Shown here piece by piece: positions 1 to 8,458 of a stretch of 55,253 nucleotides of DNA (position 1 is the first letter of the stretch; every line of letters begins with the position of its first letter). The translations under genes were made by a program, and so were the position numbers. The stretch lies in assembly GCA_028284775.1 (NCBI GenBank), contig JANQRB010000060.1, positions 1 through 55,253 of the forward strand. The letters run 5' to 3'. The stretch comes from Candidatus Kapaibacterium sp. GTDB taxonomy: Bacteria > Bacteroidota > Ignavibacteria > Kapaibacteriales > UBA7675. Under the pieces are notes generated by a model. It searched no databases and had not been told where the DNA came from. It was given only the letters and a program-made list of their open reading frames with translations.

Positions 1-599
1 ACCCTGACCGCCGCGCGACTACACCCCGGCCTGTCGCCAGAGCGAGCCGCAGGGAAGTTCATTCCCGCCAGGATTACATTAGCGTCTGATTAAGCTTGAG
101 TGTACTATCCTTATGGAACCAGGGCGTGGTTGGTGCTTCTTCCTTGCCGGTAGGATCGCTATTGTCCGCAAGCTATGGCTCCCGGCCGGCAAAGCCAGTT
201 CCCTCACTGTGAGGCGCAGCCATCCGCGTCTCTTGTTCTGAATCTGTTTGCTGGCAGAATAAGAGCTAGTCGTGACATTGAGTGAAAATGTCAATGCCGA
301 TGAGCAATCACTCACCTCAACTGTTTCCGCTATTGCCGCGCGACATTTTTCCGGCCGTGTTTGTCATTCCCGAAAGATCGATGTCAGACGCCAGTCCGAC
401 TCCGATTCCAATTCACTTTTGCTTTCCAAGGGGCTTCCATTAAGAGAAGTGCAGGGTCTCGCTGTGCAATTCTGCCTGTCACCGACCGCTGAGACGGGAT
501 GACACGAGGCTACACACCATTAAACAAGGGCCGACGAAACTGCGACCGTCATTTACTTCCTAAGAAACTTGTCCATTACAATCTGTGGAGAATATTATT
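1..599. other. gene-free left end
   Basis: I see no convincing gene here. The short open frames have no start signal and no recognisable protein character. The right end carries the leader of the next gene, including a GGAG ribosome site at 587-590. A small perfect dyad (CCTCAC-T-GTGAGG) lies near 202-214 and may be chance. Confidence 0.5.
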
Positions 600-1994
600 A
601 TGCAAGCCAAGCCGAAGCGATCACTTAAGTTGGCAGGGCTCTTACTACTTGCGCTTACTCTGTTCCACTCACCCCTTTGCAGCCAGGACTATTGGGAAGC
701 GACCGGCGCGACGCCCGATGCTCCCGGCTTTGTCGTTCATCTTATGGCCAGCAGCAAGGGGGAACTCTTTGTGCTAACGGCACGACACAAACAGTTTTTC
801 GGTGATCCGGAGCCTCCTGTCTACAAACTGTTCGGCAGTGTCGACGGCGGCGACTTTTGGGAAGAAATCGAGCTGCCCGCCGATCCGAACCCTCTGTCGA
901 TGGCGATCGACGATCAAGACCGTTTATGGATCGGCGCCGCTCGAAACCGTCTGATGCGTTCGACGAATGCGGGCGCTACCTGGTCCGAATTGCCCGCGGT
1001 CGGAATGCCGTCGCAGAGGTTTGTTCTGGGATTCCACTTTGCTTCGAATGGTCGCATCTTCGTCGAACAGGAGACCAGGATCGACGAAAATACCGTCAAC
1101 TCATCGATATACTATTCCGATGATGACGGGGGGCTGTTTGAGACAATGCCGGACTTTGTGAACGGATTTACCAGGGCACTGGCACTCCATGTTCATTGGG
1201 ATGGAATCGTTTATGTGTCGTATGGCTTCGGTGGCTTATGGCGCTCGACGGCTGATTTGAGAGACTACCAGCACATCAAGGACTACCGGTCGGGATTGCC
1301 GCACTATGTTACGACGATCGGAGGCAATCCCGGGTCTGACCTTCTGATCGCCGGGGGCTCTGAAGGCGTCGGCGACTTCGACGCAGATCTGGCCCGCTCC
1401 ACCGATAACGGGCTGACATGGATTCATATGTTTTCCCTGCCCTCCGAACGCGATGACAACTTTACTGAAGAAATCCTCTTTACGGATAATGGCGATATTT
1501 TAGTCTCTACAAGTCACGAAGGTATTATCCGCTCCAGCGACGACGGGGTCAGCTGGCAGCGGCTTAACGACGGCCTGGGAGATGTCAGGTCAATTGGGCC
1601 AATGACACAGGATCGAACCGGGCGCATCTACGCCGGCAGTAAAACGTCCGTGCGGATTTTTCGTTCTTCGGGCGAGCCGGTTCCGGTAAGCGATGCCGCT
1701 GACAAAAAAGTACAGATGAAGCTGTTTCCCAACCCGGCCACGATCGCCGGTCCGCTGCAAATTGATTACAGAATTGCCGAACCGGGTCAGGTTTCGCTCG
1801 TTCTGATTAACATGCTTGGGCAGCCGGAGCTTAATCTTGTGCACGATGAATTTCGCAATTCCGGCCAGTCCTATTCACTTGATCTGACGGCTCGGATGAA
1901 AGAACGATCGGCTTTAGCGGCAGGACGCTACTATGTAATCCTGCGTCTCAATGGTCGCCAGGTAGCGGTGGATTCTGTACTCATTTTGCCGTAG
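600..1994 (+). CDS. T9SS-exported BNR/sialidase-type propeller protein
   Basis: Secreted protein of about 464 residues with a signal peptide (hydrophobic run LAGLLLLALTLF, likely cleavage around LCS-QD). Repeated segments such as STNAGATWSEL, STDNGLTWIHM and SSDDGVSWQRL are Asp-box/BNR-type repeats and predict a beta-propeller (about residues 60-360). The last ~85 residues start at KLFPNPATIAG, contain LVLINMLGQPE and end VDSVLILP: a T9SS C-terminal sorting domain, so the protein should cross the outer membrane and be surface-attached or released. I chose the ATG at 600 because GGAG lies 9 nt upstream; a GTG at 585 in frame would overlap that ribosome site. Ligand or enzymatic role is unknown. 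It converges on the DUF1573 gene. Confidence 0.88.
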   Translation: MQAKPKRSLKLAGLLLLALTLFHSPLCSQDYWEATGATPDAPGFVVHLMASSKGELFVLTARHKQFFGDPEPPVYKLFGSVDGGDFWEEIELPADPNPLSMAIDDQDRLWIGAARNRLMRSTNAGATWSELPAVGMPSQRFVLGFHFASNGRIFVEQETRIDENTVNSSIYYSDDDGGLFETMPDFVNGFTRALALHVHWDGIVYVSYGFGGLWRSTADLRDYQHIKDYRSGLPHYVTTIGGNPGSDLLIAGGSEGVGDFDADLARSTDNGLTWIHMFSLPSERDDNFTEEILFTDNGDILVSTSHEGIIRSSDDGVSWQRLNDGLGDVRSIGPMTQDRTGRIYAGSKTSVRIFRSSGEPVPVSDAADKKVQMKLFPNPATIAGPLQIDYRIAEPGQVSLVLINMLGQPELNLVHDEFRNSGQSYSLDLTARMKERSALAAGRYYVILRLNGRQVAVDSVLILP

Positions 1995-2006
1995 TGATCG
2001 TGGAAT

Positions 2007-2480
2007 TTACCGGGGCTGGAAAGATTTCGAGACAAAGACGCGATAGCGGATACTGCTGTCGGGCACATTGCTGCGAAAGGTGTAGGTCAACACATTGAGA
2101 GTATCGCTGAATTTTTCTGTGTTTATCCGCAAAAGAACACTACCCGTATCACCGGGCATAATCGAGCTGTTCAGCACGACGGCATTCGCGCAATAGCAGG
2201 AGGCACGGACGGAAGAAATCTGCAGCGGCGCGCGACCGGAGTTGACGACGAGCAACTCTTCCTGTACGAATTTGCTTTGCTCCACGCGGCAGCGCATTTC
2301 CGCCGGCAGAAGTTTAACGGCCGGTTTGAGTTCCGCGTCAAAATTTTGATCAAATTCATCACTAAGCGGCCGCTCTCGATTTTCCGGCAGGCCTTGCTCC
2401 TGTTGCAGGCCAAGTAATACGGTCAGTGCGGCAAAGCTCGCTATTGCGCCAATCGCGGTCCAACGTAGTATCGGATTCAT
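2007..2480 (-). CDS. DUF1573 family membrane-anchored protein
   Basis: 157 residues. An N-terminal hydrophobic segment (AIGAIASFAALTVLLGL, about 10-27) anchors or exports the protein. The rest matches the DUF1573 Ig-like/ASH-type fold seen often in Bacteroidota: LLVVNSGRAPLQISSVRASC, then Cys-Tyr-Cys (SCYCA, where the family usually has SCGCT), then a GDTG turn and strands up to RYRVFVSKSF. The molecular role of the family is unknown; such domains are thought to be structural modules in envelope proteins. It is transcribed away from dnaA with about 200 bp between them and ends 12 bp from the convergent T9SS gene. No strong ribosome site is visible. Confidence 0.8.
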   Translation of the reverse strand: MNPILRWTAIGAIASFAALTVLLGLQQEQGLPENRERPLSDEFDQNFDAELKPAVKLLPAEMRCRVEQSKFVQEELLVVNSGRAPLQISSVRASCYCANAVVLNSSIMPGDTGSVLLRINTEKFSDTLNVLTYTFRSNVPDSSIRYRVFVSKSFQPR

Positions 2481-2682
2481 CGTCGAGTTAAGCTAATCTT
2501 GTGCTTAATAGGGGCAGCCAGGCCTCGTCAGACGCAGACGGAAGACATTTAGTGGTTGAAAGCTATCCCATGCCCAAGGCAGGCACGAACTCGCAAGCAG
2601 GAATCTGTTTAAAGATCTGCCTGTCAAATGGTTTTGATCAAGCTGCAGGTACATACTGCAAACAAACCTGAAGTCGAGGTTT

Positions 2683-4185
2683 TTATCGCACTACACCGAG
2701 CTTACTGTAAATGTCATTGACCGATTTCTGGACTTTAGGATCCGTTTCGAGATAGTTTTCGACCATCTGGCAAGAGTGGATGACCGTCGTATGATCGCGA
2801 TTGCCAAAATGCGCGCCCAGCATTTTTAATGAGGATTTGGTCAATTCCTTGCAGATAAACATTGCGACCTGGCGAGCCAGGACAATATGGTGTTTGCGCG
2901 TTTTGCCGATTATCAATTCGATTGAAATACCGAAGTAATCGGATACAACTTCCTGGATCGATTCGATCGTGATCGCCATTTGCGGCCGGACGGTGGCAAT
3001 TCCTCCGACGACTTCCTTGGCGAGATCCAGATTCAGTTCGCGCTCATCCAGCGATACTTTGGCCAGGAGGCTGATCAGACAGCCTTCCAGCTCCCGGACA
3101 CTCGATGTGACGTTGCGCGCCAAATATTCCAACACGTCGCCCGGAATCTCATCGCCGCCCTCATCAGCCGCCTTACGCTGAAGAATCGCAAGACGCATTT
3201 CGTAGTCAGGAGCCTGAATGTCGGCCGTCAGCCCCCACTGAAAACGAGATATCAACCGCTCCTGTACGCCTTGCAGCTCTTTCGGCGGTTTGTCGCTGGT
3301 AAGAATTATCTGTTTGCCGGCCTGGTGCAATGCATTGAAGGTATGAAAGAAATTATCCTGCGTTTTTTCTTTGGCGCTGAAAAACTGAATATCATCGACT
3401 ATCAGAATGTCGACACTGCGGTAAAAATTTGTGAATTCATTGGCCTTGTTGTTCTGGATCGCGCTTACATACTCCATGGTGAAACGTTCACTGCTGGTAT
3501 AAACGACACGAATGTTAGGATTGACCTTCAGCGCATGATTGCCGATGGCCTGTCCAAGATGCGTCTTACCTAAACCGGTATCGCCGTAAATAACCAATGG
3601 ATTGTAGCGAGTGCCGCCGGGAGAGTTGGCTATGGCTATCGCGGCGGCATGCGCGAGCTGATTGCTTTCACCCTGAATGAAATTTTCGAAAGAGTAGCGC
3701 GGATTGAGAAAAGATGGGAAACTTTGGGGAAGCGGCCGCGTTGTTTGTGCAAAAGGCAATGGAGTCTGAACTGCAACCGGCTGCTGACGAAATGCCGGCA
3801 GGCGCATGGTGCTTCTCGATGACTCATTCTTCTCAACTACGACCTGATACTGCAGTTTGGCATCTGGGCCTAGAATCTGTTCGGTGGTTTTCTGCAGCAA
3901 GCCGTAATAATGTTCCTCAATCCACTCATAAAAGAACTGGCTCGGCACTTGAATGGTAAGTTGCTGCTCGGCCCACTTAAGTGCCTGAATCGGTTCGAAC
4001 CATGTCTTGAAAACACGGGGGTTAACGTTATCTTTTATGATGGCCAGGCATTGCTTCCACAACGCCCCTGCGCTGGCTGTGTCCGTCTGCGGCGAATGCT
4101 CTCCTTCGGGAGCGCCGTTTTTAACAGTTTGATGGGCATCTTGTTCGGCATGAGAGAAAAACAAATCTAGGGGCTTTGAACTCAT
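2683..4185 (-). CDS. dnaA: chromosomal replication initiator DnaA
   Basis: Replication initiator AAA+ ATPase that binds DnaA boxes and melts the origin. About 500 residues from the chosen ATG at 4185. Domain I (about 40-115) begins ALWKQCLAIIKDNVNP; a Gln/Pro-rich linker follows; the AAA+ module starts at NPRYSFENFIQG with Walker A GDTGLGKT (about 201-208) and Walker B DILIVDDIQFF. Domain IV carries the DNA-binding signature GNRDHTTVIHS near the C-terminus. The open frame reaches back to 4344, but those 53 residues look like translated leader and the family starts shortly before domain I. No dnaN or recF follows, unlike the classic arrangement. An 11-of-12 bp dyad lies 51-86 nt upstream of the start. 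Confidence 0.97.
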   Translation of the reverse strand: MSSKPLDLFFSHAEQDAHQTVKNGAPEGEHSPQTDTASAGALWKQCLAIIKDNVNPRVFKTWFEPIQALKWAEQQLTIQVPSQFFYEWIEEHYYGLLQKTTEQILGPDAKLQYQVVVEKNESSRSTMRLPAFRQQPVAVQTPLPFAQTTRPLPQSFPSFLNPRYSFENFIQGESNQLAHAAAIAIANSPGGTRYNPLVIYGDTGLGKTHLGQAIGNHALKVNPNIRVVYTSSERFTMEYVSAIQNNKANEFTNFYRSVDILIVDDIQFFSAKEKTQDNFFHTFNALHQAGKQIILTSDKPPKELQGVQERLISRFQWGLTADIQAPDYEMRLAILQRKAADEGGDEIPGDVLEYLARNVTSSVRELEGCLISLLAKVSLDERELNLDLAKEVVGGIATVRPQMAITIESIQEVVSDYFGISIELIIGKTRKHHIVLARQVAMFICKELTKSSLKMLGAHFGNRDHTTVIHSCQMVENYLETDPKVQKSVNDIYSKLGVVR

Positions 4186-4767
4186 AATAAAGTTGTTGCC
4201 TCTCGAAAGAAAATTTTTGAGAAAAAAACGATGCCCGACACAGTACTCTATATTGATCAAGTGCTGTGTCGCAATTGAAAGAAATTCTCTGTAGAAGCTC
4301 CTTTGCTTCCCGCGAAGGATTAACGAATACGAGGGTGCGTTCAATCAGATGAACATCCGAATTTTATCGAATTTTGATGTCGTAGGCAAGAACTATATTT
4401 TTTTTCTGGCAAATATTTAGCTTGACTTTTTTGGAGTATTTTTCTAACCAATCCGGAAGCTTGAAAGTCCAGCAAATATGTTTATTTCTTCGAAAAAACG
4501 CTAATTATTCCATTTTTTTCAGCTAACAAACATCGGCGGAATTGCTGTCATTCCAGCGCTGCGCACGGCGGTGATTTCACAAGCCGGCACGTAAAAACTT
4601 TGTATCTTGGCGTTTAACAAATGTCCTTCAAAAACGGTGCCAACATCAAGAACATTTGACACTCCGCGGCATTGCTTATCCTCTTCGGCATTAACGCGTC
4701 CGGAAGTGTTTTTAGCCGAGCGAAGATTTGGAAATCCGCTACCGATGTCCCACTCGCATAGAACTCG
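4186..4767. other. divergent dnaA/tatC intergenic region
   Basis: This 0.58-kb AT-rich stretch separates the divergent dnaA and tatC starts. Runs of T/A are dense at 4380-4520. Apart from the dyad at 4236-4271 I see no gene. I looked for clustered TTATCCACA-type DnaA boxes on both strands and found none, so an origin is not supported. Confidence 0.5.
4236..4271. promoter_or_regulatory. inverted repeat in the dnaA leader
   Basis: Arms CGACACAGTACT (4236-4247) and AGTGCTGTGTCG (4260-4271) match at 11 of 12 positions around a 12-nt spacer. The dyad sits 51-86 nt upstream of the dnaA ATG. It could be an operator or an RNA hairpin in the leader. It is not a DnaA box. Function is inferred only from position. 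Confidence 0.4.
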
Positions 4768-5604
4768 ATGAGCGAAACGGAAGAACATAAAAGTCAGAAC
4801 GACGCGCCGGAAGAAGTCGAAGGGCACATGGGCTTTTTCGAACATCTGGAAGAGTTGCGCAAACGAATCGTGTGGGCCGTGGTGTGGTTATTGGTTGGCT
4901 GTGCCGCGGGCTGGTTCATGAAAGACTTCGTTGTCGACGATGTTCTGTTTCGTCCGCTACTGGAAATAGTCAGCCGCCACAGCGAATCCGTCGGAGAGGA
5001 ACTGAGCAACCAACAAAATGCCGTACTGCAGAACCTCTCGCCAATGGGCGTGCCATTCTTTTATTTCAAAATAGTCCTGGTGGTAGGCTTTGTGCTGGCC
5101 TTTCCCATGATTCTCTATCAACTGTGGCTGTTTGTTGGTCCGGGCCTTTACGATAGCGAACGCAGCTGGGCAGGCAAAATTACCGTCTTCACATCGATTT
5201 GCTTTTTGACCGGCATCGCATTCGCCTACTTCGCTATGATGCCGCTCATGCTTAACTTTGCCTTCTCCTGGGAAGCACCAAATATTCAGACCGTCATCGA
5301 GATCAACGAATACTTTTCATTCATGATTACAATCGTGCTAAGCGCCGGTCTGGTCTTCGAACTTCCGATGATAATCATGGTGCTGGCGCGGGTCGGTCTG
5401 GTGACGCCGGAGTTTCTGCGCAAATACCGCCGACACGCAATTGTTTTGATATTAATTATTGCCGCAATATTGACTCCCACACCGGACCCGGTGGGTCAGT
5501 TGACCTTTGGCATCCCGGTGATGCTCCTGTATGAATTGAGCATAATTATTGCTAAGTTTGTTCGGAAAAAGGCGCAGGAAGCGGATCAACCAGCCGTATC
5601 CTGA
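4768..5604 (+). CDS. tatC: Sec-independent translocase subunit TatC
   Basis: Core subunit of the twin-arginine translocase, the inner-membrane receptor for folded RR-signal proteins. 278 residues, normal for TatC after a short acidic N-terminal extension. The family hallmark is the cytoplasmic start GFFEHLEELRKRI (about 22-34). Six membrane helices follow, with the characteristic loop FFYFKIVLVVGFVLAFPMI and the conserved segment LARVGLVTPEFLRKYRRHA. No tatA/B gene is present here. A polyprenyl synthase follows after about 28 bp and is probably co-transcribed. One possible Tat substrate lies at 49304-49981 in this window. Confidence 0.97.
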   Translation: MSETEEHKSQNDAPEEVEGHMGFFEHLEELRKRIVWAVVWLLVGCAAGWFMKDFVVDDVLFRPLLEIVSRHSESVGEELSNQQNAVLQNLSPMGVPFFYFKIVLVVGFVLAFPMILYQLWLFVGPGLYDSERSWAGKITVFTSICFLTGIAFAYFAMMPLMLNFAFSWEAPNIQTVIEINEYFSFMITIVLSAGLVFELPMIIMVLARVGLVTPEFLRKYRRHAIVLILIIAAILTPTPDPVGQLTFGIPVMLLYELSIIIAKFVRKKAQEADQPAVS

Positions 5605-5632
5605 TCAAGCCCGCAGGAGCCAAGGTCAGTGC

Positions 5633-6604
5633 ATGGACATTAAAGAGATAGCAAAACCGATCGCCACCCATCTTGCCGAATTCAGCAAAGTCTACCGCAA
5701 TCAGTTACAGTCAAAAGTTATGCTGCTCGAGACAATCGTGCGCTATATGTCGCGACAATCGGGCAAACGCGTTCGGCCTATGCTGGTGTTGCTCAGCGCA
5801 GCCACATGCGGCGGTGTCAACAATCGGAGCTACGTAGGAGCCACAATGGTCGAACTGCTCCACACGGCGGCGCTGGTGCATGACGACGTCGTCGACCAAT
5901 CCGCCGAGCGCCGTGGAATGGCTTCGATTAATGCCGTCTGGAAAAACAAAGTGGCAGTCTTGCTTGGCGACTATATGCTTTCACGTGGATTGCTTGCTGC
6001 CATCGAGGCGGACGAAGTCAACTTTTTGCGTATCACAAGCCGGGCGGTGCAGCGGATGAGCGAAGGCGAGCTGCTCCAGATACAGAAATCGAAGTTACTC
6101 GATATCGACGAAGCGACCTATTTTCAAATCATCGCCGACAAGACGGCGTCACTGATCGCCACAAGCTGTGAAATTGGCGCGGCGAGCGCATCGGAGAGCC
6201 GTTCCGAGCACGAAGCGCTGCGCGACTATGGCGAGCTGGTTGGCTGCGCCTTTCAGATTCGCGACGATGTCTTCGACTACCTCAGCCAGGGTTCCTTAAT
6301 CGGCAAGCCTGTCGGCAACGATCTGAAACAGAAAAAACTCACCTTACCTCTGATCCATGCATTTGCGCAGGCGCCGAAGTCCGAATCAAAGCAAATTATG
6401 AAAATCGTGAAAGGCAAGCCGTCCCGCAGCGATATTCGCGCCGTGGTGAATTTTGTCACGACTCACGGCGGTATTGACTACGCCGAACGCAAGGCAGCCA
6501 GCCTTGTTGAAGAGGCCAAAGCTAAATTGACGCTGTTTCCGGAGAGTGACGCCAGAACGGCATTGTCGCGTTTTGCTGATTTTGCCATTCGTCGAACAGC
6601 CTGA
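5633..6604 (+). CDS. polyprenyl diphosphate synthase (all-trans)
   Basis: Trans-isoprenyl diphosphate synthase of about 323 residues that elongates allylic diphosphates with IPP, probably making the quinone side chain. The first aspartate-rich motif is DDVVD (about 84-88, in LVHDDVVDQSAERRG) and the second is DDVFD (about 210-214, in QIRDDVFDY). GKRVRPML near residue 44 is the usual substrate-binding segment. Bulky residues are absent just before the first motif (LLHTAALVH), as in long-chain (IspB/HepT-like) enzymes, but chain length cannot be read reliably. I chose ATG 5633 rather than the upstream in-frame codon inside tatC because the conserved fold begins at MDIKEIAKPI and AGGAG lies 14 nt before it. 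Confidence 0.94.
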   Translation: MDIKEIAKPIATHLAEFSKVYRNQLQSKVMLLETIVRYMSRQSGKRVRPMLVLLSAATCGGVNNRSYVGATMVELLHTAALVHDDVVDQSAERRGMASINAVWKNKVAVLLGDYMLSRGLLAAIEADEVNFLRITSRAVQRMSEGELLQIQKSKLLDIDEATYFQIIADKTASLIATSCEIGAASASESRSEHEALRDYGELVGCAFQIRDDVFDYLSQGSLIGKPVGNDLKQKKLTLPLIHAFAQAPKSESKQIMKIVKGKPSRSDIRAVVNFVTTHGGIDYAERKAASLVEEAKAKLTLFPESDARTALSRFADFAIRRTA

Positions 6605-6733
6605 TTGCTTGAGGTTATCCCGGTCATTCCGTAGTTTGTAGCTTATGTCTCCCTGCCGGTTTTACAAGCGGGCCGCGGGGGCGCCTCAATCCAAAAATTT
6701 CGAATCTATCGCTCCCGATGCGCCGCGCCGAGT

Positions 6734-8335
6734 ATGGCAAGTCCTTCCCCCCTTTTCGCGATTGAAGCTCAAGACCTGCTGTCACAGGGCCGGGTGGATG
6801 ATGCCATTCAATTGTGTCGCAGCGGCCTCGCATTGTATCCCGACTATCCGACGGCCTACAAAGTATTGGCCGATGCGCTCATTCTTGCCGGCGACCCGGA
6901 TAGCGCAAATGAAAAGCTGAATGATGCCCTGTTGCGCATGCCCGGTGACAGTCAACTTCAACGTATCAGGCAGCAGATGAAGGAGCGTCAAGCGGCCCAA
7001 GGAGTACGGCAAAGCGATGCCGACTTGCGGCAGCCATCGGATGACGCAATTCAGCCGACAGCTCAGGGGGTTGAAAGTGAGTCTGCCGCCAGCGGAGCAA
7101 AAGGTGATTCCACAGGCGTTGATGGGGAAGCGAATGCCGAGGCTGCAGCACCTGTACCCGCAACGCTGGCTTCCACGGATTCGACCGCCAGACCGGCCAG
7201 CGAGGTAGACGAAACCTCGCTGACGGATTCTGATGAATCTTCCGAGCCGTTTGATGCCGACTTATCTGACGGCAATCAACGAGAGGAAGCTGCGGCAACT
7301 GACAATTCCACCAAAGAGCTCGCGGGCAAGGGAGATCCTCAGCCGGACTCAGGTAACGCCGACGCCGACCAGGAGCCTATCGACGCTGAGCCCGATCACG
7401 CAAGTGAGGAGCATGGCGGGGAACCTGCCGCACGATCAGCGGAACCGTTAATCACGGACGAGCAGCACGATTCGACTGAAGCGGCGATCGCGGACGAGGT
7501 TCATCCAGGCGACAGCATAGCTGCCGAATTACCGCAAAATGCTGCCATTGACGAAGGGCAAGAACAAGGCAAAGCCACTGATGCGCCTGATACGTTGTCG
7601 TCCGTTTCGCCCACAGATGGACTTGAAAAAAATCAGATGCCCGGGGCGGCTGAGGCGTCAGCGAAGCCTGTGGCCGAGACAAGAGTGCCGACTGATGGCT
7701 CGGCTGCAAATCCCGTGACCGCAGCACCCGCGCCGGAGCAGCCTCAACGAGATGTCGCGCCGGTTCATTTGCGTATTATCGAAACAGCACCCGCACTCGC
7801 TGAGTCCAGAACACCCTGGCGTAGTAAAAACCTGCGCCTGATACCGGGTCTGGAGTTTACCTCGCTGCGCTTCGAAGGGCATGCGGGCCGTTCCTACGAA
7901 CGCGTACATTCACTGCCCGATCCTCCGGCATTTCCCGAGTTCGAGTATGAATCCGTGATGCGTCAGGAACACTCCATGCCTTTGAGCGGCCGTCTGCGGA
8001 CCGGTCGCCGCGATGCCACCGCTCCCAAACGATCGAAACGCACGCCCCTGGAAGAACTGTCGCGACAATTGCGAGCATTCAAGCCTAAGGCGGATCCGCC
8101 GGCCGCTGCGAATGTTGACCACGATCAGAGTCTTCCACGTCCTGAGACCGGTGCTGCGCCGGCGGCAGCTCTCGGCAATCCGTCGATGGTGACCGAAACA
8201 ATCGCTAAGATATATGTGATGCAGGGTGCCATCGACGAAGCCATTGCCGCCTATCAGACGCTGGCAAAGAATCATCCTGGCAAAGCCGCTTACTTTCAAC
8301 AGCGAATCGATGAACTTCGGGAAAAAGATTCCTGA
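6734..8335 (+). CDS. TPR protein with long acidic low-complexity middle
   Basis: 533 residues in three parts. An N-terminal TPR pair (about 8-80; EAQDLLSQGRVDDAIQLC, then YPTAYKVLADALILAGDPD) is followed by some 270 residues rich in Ala, Asp, Glu, Ser and Gln (about 85-355), probably disordered. A basic stretch (about 400-460) leads to a final TPR (IYVMQGAIDEAIAAYQTL) with a charged tail. No signal peptide is visible, so it is probably cytoplasmic. It sits before the LptF/LptG gene with about 120 bp between. Proteins of this build recur beside lpt permease genes in Bacteroidota, but their job is unknown. The acidic middle differs strongly in composition from its neighbours. Confidence 0.8.
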   Translation: MASPSPLFAIEAQDLLSQGRVDDAIQLCRSGLALYPDYPTAYKVLADALILAGDPDSANEKLNDALLRMPGDSQLQRIRQQMKERQAAQGVRQSDADLRQPSDDAIQPTAQGVESESAASGAKGDSTGVDGEANAEAAAPVPATLASTDSTARPASEVDETSLTDSDESSEPFDADLSDGNQREEAAATDNSTKELAGKGDPQPDSGNADADQEPIDAEPDHASEEHGGEPAARSAEPLITDEQHDSTEAAIADEVHPGDSIAAELPQNAAIDEGQEQGKATDAPDTLSSVSPTDGLEKNQMPGAAEASAKPVAETRVPTDGSAANPVTAAPAPEQPQRDVAPVHLRIIETAPALAESRTPWRSKNLRLIPGLEFTSLRFEGHAGRSYERVHSLPDPPAFPEFEYESVMRQEHSMPLSGRLRTGRRDATAPKRSKRTPLEELSRQLRAFKPKADPPAAANVDHDQSLPRPETGAAPAAALGNPSMVTETIAKIYVMQGAIDEAIAAYQTLAKNHPGKAAYFQQRIDELREKDS

Positions 8336-8458
8336 ACTGCCTGCGCCGAATGAATCGTTTCCAGCTTCCCGGTTAAGAAAAATGGTATTGTTCCGTCAAC
8401 GCCATAGTACTTAATTGGCACTTTTGGCGCAGCGCCATTCATTCACGGGTTTCATTGC

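Noticed and set aside
2980..3573. 197-aa open frame on the plus strand opposite dnaA
   Set aside because: Shadow of the dnaA coding strand; no start signal and no protein-family character.
4186..4767. chromosomal origin next to dnaA
   Set aside because: AT-rich, but no clustered DnaA boxes on either strand; AT-richness alone is not evidence.
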